Shown here: in pieces, positions 59,501-64,000 of the stretch | How positions within the stretch are numbered: the stretch's first letter is position 1 | Layout: each line of letters opens with the position of its first letter | From: Tetradesmus obliquus | Lineage: Eukaryota; Chlorophyta; Chlorophyceae; Sphaeropleales; Scenedesmaceae | NCBI GenBank assembly: GCA_030272155.1 | Contig: CP126198.1 | Location: 2,976,001 to 3,040,000, forward strand | Direction: 5' to 3' | Length of the DNA stretch: 64,000 nt | The notes under the pieces: model-generated | What the model saw: the letters and a program-made list of their open reading frames with translations, nothing else | The model's database searches: none | Told to the model about the DNA's origin: nothing | Program-made: the position numbers and the translations under genes

Positions 59501-61993
59501 TGACTGGTGCTGGCCCAGTCTGGCGGCGCTATCAAGACCACACACTGACTGGCATGTCAAGTGTCAGGGGCAGCACGCAGCTCACGCTGCACTTGCAGTC
59601 GCCAGCTGCAGCAGCAGCAGCGCAGCAGGCGGCAGACGCTGCAGCTGCAGCAGCAGAGGTTGATCCTGCATGCTGGCAGGTGCATGAGGTGAGCTGGCTG
59701 GTGGGTCAGGCCAAAGCTGTGGCAGCCGTGCTGTGTGGGGAACCATTTTTAATGGCGACTGTGGAATTGGTTTGTCACATCGGCATTGCACAGCTGGTTG
59801 TGGCATGTGAAAGGCTTGCACAATCATGTTCTGGATTATTGATGACTACAGAATGTGTAGCTTAACCACTCGTTACAGCTTGATGTGCTGCACCTGTGCT
59901 GCTTGTCTGCTGTGCTCTCCTAGGCACCTGGCGGCATCAGCTGCCGTGAGCACAGAAATCGCAGCGGAAGCCGTTGCTTCAAGTTTGCTGTGCCCACCCT
60001 GCTGGCCGCAGCGTTTGGTTGCGCCTGGCAGCAGCCTGGCTTCAAGGTGCAGCTGTCAGTGCACAAGGACGGCACCTGCATTGCAGGTGGGTTCTGATAC
60101 AAGTCTGATTTACAGTGGTGCTGCGGGCATCGACTGTGTACCAGGGAGCTTCTTATGATCTCAGAACATACAGCAGCACGGCTGCCACACAACCCACCCT
60201 ATTTCCCTCACCAGCTTTGTCAGCCTAAGAGTCAAGACACACTTCTAATGATCAGGTTAGCTGTCAGTCAGGTTGCCTGTGTTGTCAACTATTGTGTATG
60301 CTGCTTTTTCTCCCTGGCTGGGCCCTGACTTGCTCGCAAGCCCTCAACAGGTTACAATTGTGCATGCCTGTGGTTGCAGGGGGGCCAGGGGAGAGTCTGC
60401 AGTGCTGCCTGTTTTTTGCAACCAGCGCTGTGTATACACGCCCACAGGCGCTACGGGGCAGCTATCAGGCTGCGACTTGACCAAGATAAGAGCAGCACCG
60501 CCCAACTTCTTACAGGTGGGGGCAGTCGGGTGCTGTTGGTTGGGGTGTTGCAATATGGTTACAGGCAAGCACTGAATGCATCAGACATCGACTACAGCAT
60601 GTTGCATGACGAAAGGCTGCATTACTGCTGGTAACTCTTAGCAGTGCTCGCGCAGTGGCGGTGACTTCAGCAAGCACTCACATGCCACAGCAACAGTCAG
60701 CCACCTGAGGTTGTTGTCTCCACTCTGTTGTGACGTGCTCAAGCAGGCACATTTTACCAGCCACGCACCAACAGTAGGCGCACAGCCACCTGCTGCAGCG
60801 CAGAGCAGCGGTCAGCCAGCTGCAACTGTGCAGCCAGATGCTGCTGGCAGGTCACTCCCAGCCAGCAGCATGCAGCGGCGCCAGCATCACCTGCTGCAGC
60901 AGCACTTTTCACCAGCTTCTACAGCAGCAGCAGCAGCAGCAGCAGCAACAGGAACTGCAGCAGTGACAGATCCTGTGCTTGGTTTGTTAGAGACAGAGGC
61001 TGCTGCTGCCGCCTCAACAAGAGGCCGGGCTCGGCATGGGCAGCAGCAGCAGCTTGCCGTATTAGCAGCAGCAGCTGCCGTGGATTGTGATGAGGCAGTA
61101 GCTGGTGCTTCAGCTGAAGGCACAATGCAACAGCAGCGTTTGCACTGCTGTGCTGCAGATGCAGCAGCAGAGCCAGCAGCTGCAATGGAGCTTATGGCAG
61201 GCGAAGACGGGGCGGCTGTCCTGCCCGCGATGTCTGACAACACAGAGTCGATTGCAACAAGAGACGGTGATTATGACCGCTCAGCAGGCGGTGATGTTGA
61301 CGGTCAAGCTGCTGCTGCTGCTGCTGCTGCCACAAGCCAGCATCTGCTGCAGCTGCAGCAGAACGTGCAGTCAGACACTGCAGCAGCAGCAGCTGCAGCA
61401 GCAGCAGCAGCAACGGAAAGTGCAGCAGTAGCCATACCGGACGGTCATGCACCACCAGGAGCAGCAGCCGAAGCGCTGCGTGCAGCAGGCAGTGCAGCTA
61501 AGATTCTTCAGCGCAGCACGCACAATCGTCCAGCAGTAGCAGCTGCTGCTGCAGCAGCAGCAGCAGCAGCAGCAGACAATTGCGCAACAGCCCATGCTTG
61601 CACACCAGCTGTGAGCCAAGGGCAGCTGCCTGCACCACTGCCCCTGCAGGCAGCAGCAGATCCAGCAGCAGCAGCACATCCGGCAGGCCATCATGAAGAC
61701 TTTGATGAGTCGCTGATGCCTACAATCGATGCTGGACTATCGCCAGACACAGAAGGAGCAGCAGATGCAGCAGCAGCTGGTGAGGTGACGTCAGCACTTC
61801 AGCCAGCACTTCAGCCAGCAGCAGCAACAATTGCGGCAGCAGCTGTTGCTGCCGCAGCATCACCCGTGCAGGGCTTCAGCCTGGCGCCGTTCAACAGCAG
61901 CGTGCCAGCAACACTGGACCAGCTGATGCAGCTGCTGGATGCCACCTCAGCACCTGATGAGCTGGTTCAGCGGCTGGCGGCAGGCCTCACCCT

Positions 61994-62037
<44 letters not shown>

Positions 62038-62165
62038 GGCTGAGCAGTGAACAGCTGACCATGTTCAAGGCGTGCTACAATGTGCTGCGCTCGTGGGTGA
62101 GGCGGCAGCGAGTTGACAAGGTGTGGGGGGCAGCAGATGCTCTGCTGAAGGTGCTTGGGGTGTAG
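56526..62165 (+). CDS. Unrecognised 951-residue protein with repeated B3-like segments
   Basis: Eight exons agree in phase (2,856 nt): 56526-56903, 57330-57492, 57859-58124, 58371-58515, 59435-59688, 59924-60086, 60448-60515, 60747-62165 (TAG). The N-terminus is Ser/Arg-rich and basic (SKRRKRAVDSR). Five segments of about 40 residues share a pattern of a hydrophobic strand, LL or FL, then VQL-type strands: CRLHVSPAFL, ALRFIMS, KPLMFIVPPTLL, VAFVLTG and CFKFAVPTLL. This recalls the plant B3 DNA-binding fold, but only weakly. The last exon is Ala/Gln-rich and ends in a compact helical tail (TLDQLMQLLDATSAPDEL, then RRQRVDKVWGAADALLKVLG). The exon 1 donor (GTTCCT) is atypical. An alternative end at 56946 (GTGAGC, other frame) also keeps phase. 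A nuclear role is inference. Confidence 0.6.
57859..60515 (+). repeat. Two diverged tandem copies of a multi-exon block
   Basis: Block A (57859 to about 58985) and block B (59435-60515) align exon by exon. The shared GSTQLTLHLQSPAAAAAAQQ lies near 58009 and 59572. WQQPGF with VQLSVH occurs in both second exons. The third piece reads QLSGCRLTKIRAAPPNF in A and QLSGCDLTKIRAAPPNF in B. In A the third piece (about 58926-58985) does not fit the phase and is probably intronic relic. Confidence 0.85.
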
Positions 62166-62565
62166 GCTGCAGCCTGCTTGTTGTCAGGCCGGCCTCATAC
62201 GTATCTACTGCGCCGTATCCACATGCAATTACGGCGCTGTAGCACCGTGCAAGGGAGCAGCACTCAACGGCGGCAAGCAGAAAATGGTATCGCAACAGGC
62301 CACGGCTGTCTGCGTGCATTTCAAGCTGCTGCAGTCTTGCGGGGCGTAGGGGCGGGTTGAACTGGTGCACCCTGCAGCGTGAGTTGGTTTACGCTTCAGG
62401 GGTGAGCTGAAAGATTGATGTGTGTTGCATTTGTGACCATGCTTGCATGCGGCGTGTGCTGCAGCTGTATTGATGTGCACAGAGCGGCTTGATGTCACTT
62501 ACAAACATAACAGACAAGGGATGCTGATGCACTTGCCAGCAGTGAGGCCAGCAGCAATGCAAGGC

Positions 62566-62820
62566 TCGACCGACTCCGTTCAGCGGCGGTGCTGCAGCAG
62601 CCGGTGCAGCTGCTGGCTGCTGTTGCAGCGCCTGATGAGCTGCTGAAGCCGCTGCAGGCAGCAGCAGCGCTGCTGTCCTCAGGCTGGCTGCAGTTTGATG
62701 AGCAGCAGCGGGAGGAGTTGCGCCTGCACCATGCTGTGCTGCAGCTGTGGGTGGCTCGGGGGCGGGTTGACAAAGGTAGCTGGGGCACTGGGCCTGCTGC
62801 TGGCGATGCTGGGGGTGTGA
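62566..62820 (+). pseudogene. Frameshifted copy of the preceding gene's C-terminal tail
   Basis: PVQLLAAVAAPDELLKPL, then LHHAVLQLWVARGRVDK, parallels the end of the gene above (LMQLLDATSAPDELVQRL; LRSWVRRQRVDK). After VDK at about 62773 one extra base puts the matching ending (VAGALGLLLAMLGV, TGA at 62818) in another frame. No start or upstream exons are evident. An alternative 3' exon is less likely. Confidence 0.7.
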
Positions 62821-62910
62821 GAGGTTGGTTGATCAAGCACGATTGAATATAACATAGTTAGAGCGTGATGCCTGTATCGCCCACGGTACATGGGACAAAT
62901 GTATGCAACG

Positions 62911-62915
62911 TGTAA
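62911..62915 (+). terminator. TGTAA polyadenylation signal candidate
   Basis: A TGTAA lies 746 nt after the stop at 62165. Another lies at 63331-63335. TGTAA is the usual poly(A) signal in green algae; its use here is inferred. Confidence 0.35.
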
Positions 62916-63000
62916 TGTGGGATGCTGCTTTTTAAGTCGGCTCGGAGGTGTTGTTGTGTTGTATGTTCTGTGCAGTCCGTGGTGCTGCTGCCTCCGTGCG

Positions 63001-63050
63001 GGGCAGGGCGAGGTTTTTGGGAGAGGGGGGAGGGGGGGAGGGGGAGGGAA
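63001..63050 (+). repeat. G-rich tract with quadruplex potential
   Basis: Repeated runs of three or more G (GAGGGGGGAGGGGGGGAGGG and neighbours) in about 50 bp. Confidence 0.75.
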
Positions 63051-63921
63051 GCGCAGAGCCAGGTTTCCAGTGGAGTGCACCGGCTGTCGAGCATGGTGTA
63101 CACAGCACGTGCTGCGGCTGTTGCATATGGAGTGTGTTGATGTGCATGTGGCTGAAAGCTGCAATTGAGCTTGCAGGAAAGCTGCAAATCCGCTTGCAGG
63201 ATGGGTGGCCTTCTTGAGGGCCGCTTATGTCTCAGCTGCCGTGCGAACCTTGCTTTTGTCAGGGAGGTGAGGTGGCGAAGGCGGCTGGGGGTGGACTAAT
63301 GGAGCTGTGTTGCGCACTGCAACGCGTGTTTGTAAATGTTACTTAGATGAACTGCAGTACGGTGTGGTTTGCGCAGACTTGGCTGCAGTGCAGCTGGGTT
63401 GGTGGTATCGGCGGGGGCTTTGCATGCATGGTGCATGCGTGTGTCAGCAGCAGTGGCTTTGGTGACCAGTTTGACTGCAATGCAGTGCTTTGCGCACGCT
63501 ATCAGTCTGGCAGCAATTGCTTGGCACTTGCTTTGTTGATCGGCTGTAACGATCCGTTATGAACTACAGCAAGGTCACAGGCCATCACATCGCCGTATGG
63601 GCAAGTGCTGCACAGCTAGGCTGAGCCTGCAACTGACAGGGCAGGGTTTTTCCAGGTGCATTGCCCTGTGCTTGCCATCCGACGGGATAGATGGCACCCA
63701 ACCCATCGGTTTTGCGTCTCAAAAGGCAGATGCATGAAATTTTAGACGAATAGGTCATTGCCGCTCAGCGTATCAACGCTCGAAGGCGTACACGTCGCTG
63801 TGTTCGGTCCTGTCTTCGGTCCGTTGTGGGTCGCTTGCTCTCATACCGTACAGCATCTCACAAGACAATTGCATGCCACCATAAGAACCTGAACACTGCA
63901 GTACATAGAACTTTGAATACC
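63051..63921. other. Intergenic DNA before the last gene; nothing certain
   Basis: No supported exon. Its last part is probably the promoter and leader of the gene starting near 63922. Confidence 0.4.
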
Positions 63922-64000
63922 ATGGACGGGGCCGGCCCGCAGGAAACGGGCTTGCTGCAGCAGCAGCAACAGGATGCCATGGTGTGGCAGGTCTTGGTGC
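63922..64000 (+). CDS. Possible first exon of a gene running off the window
   Basis: An ATG at 63922 opens MDGAGPQETGLLQQQQQDAM followed by VWQ and stays open to the window end. A donor-like CAG|GTCTTG lies near 63991. The Gln-rich start resembles other exons here. The product cannot be named from 26 residues. Confidence 0.38.
   Translation, partial: MDGAGPQETGLLQQQQQDAMVWQVLV

Overview
The window looks like nuclear DNA from a GC-rich green alga, probably a chlorophycean (Scenedesmus/Tetradesmus/Raphidocelis-like; placement inferred). Three things point there: genes split into many short exons with GTGAG/GTGCG/GTGGG donors and CTGCAG acceptors, a plant-type TRA1 sequence, and very abundant (CTG)n/(CAG)n. 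In introns these triplets sit just before acceptors as CTG. In exons they read as Gln, Ala and Ser.

Layout. (1) 93-4866 (+): the 3' part of an unrecognised gene, seven consistent exons. (2) 5589-6292 (-): a doubtful small multi-membrane-segment gene with faint GPI1/PIG-Q likeness. (3) 6293-6547: short AT-richer gap, a possible shared promoter. (4) 6548-54779 (+): one giant gene, TRA1/TRRAP, the PIKK-like pseudokinase scaffold of SAGA and NuA4. I placed 64 exons by splice sites, phase and resemblance to plant and animal TRRAP. They join without a stop into 15,432 nt (5,143 residues), longer than the roughly 3,800-3,900 of plant and human proteins, mostly because of Ala/Gln inserts. (5) 54780-56525: flank with no gene I can support. 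(6) 56526-62165 (+): an unrecognised 951-residue protein from eight phase-consistent exons, with internally duplicated B3-like segments, followed by a frameshifted copy of its own tail (62566-62820). (7) 63922-64000 (+): possible first exon of a gene running off the window.

The most remarkable signal is how the introns are built. By my reading about 43 of the 63 TRA1 introns, plus introns of gene 1, contain imperfect copies of the edge of a neighbouring exon with its splice site. Copies of an exon's beginning lie upstream of it and copies of its end lie downstream, so the exon-proximal site is always the one that keeps the reading frame. Even the stop-containing last exon has such a copy. This is what repeated tandem duplication across exon-intron borders would leave, and introns without copies are mostly the short ones. 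An inverted-repeat element (44381-44774) lies in the longest TRA1 intron.

The three better-supported genes show no evident shared pathway. TRA1 is the only one whose function can be named with confidence.
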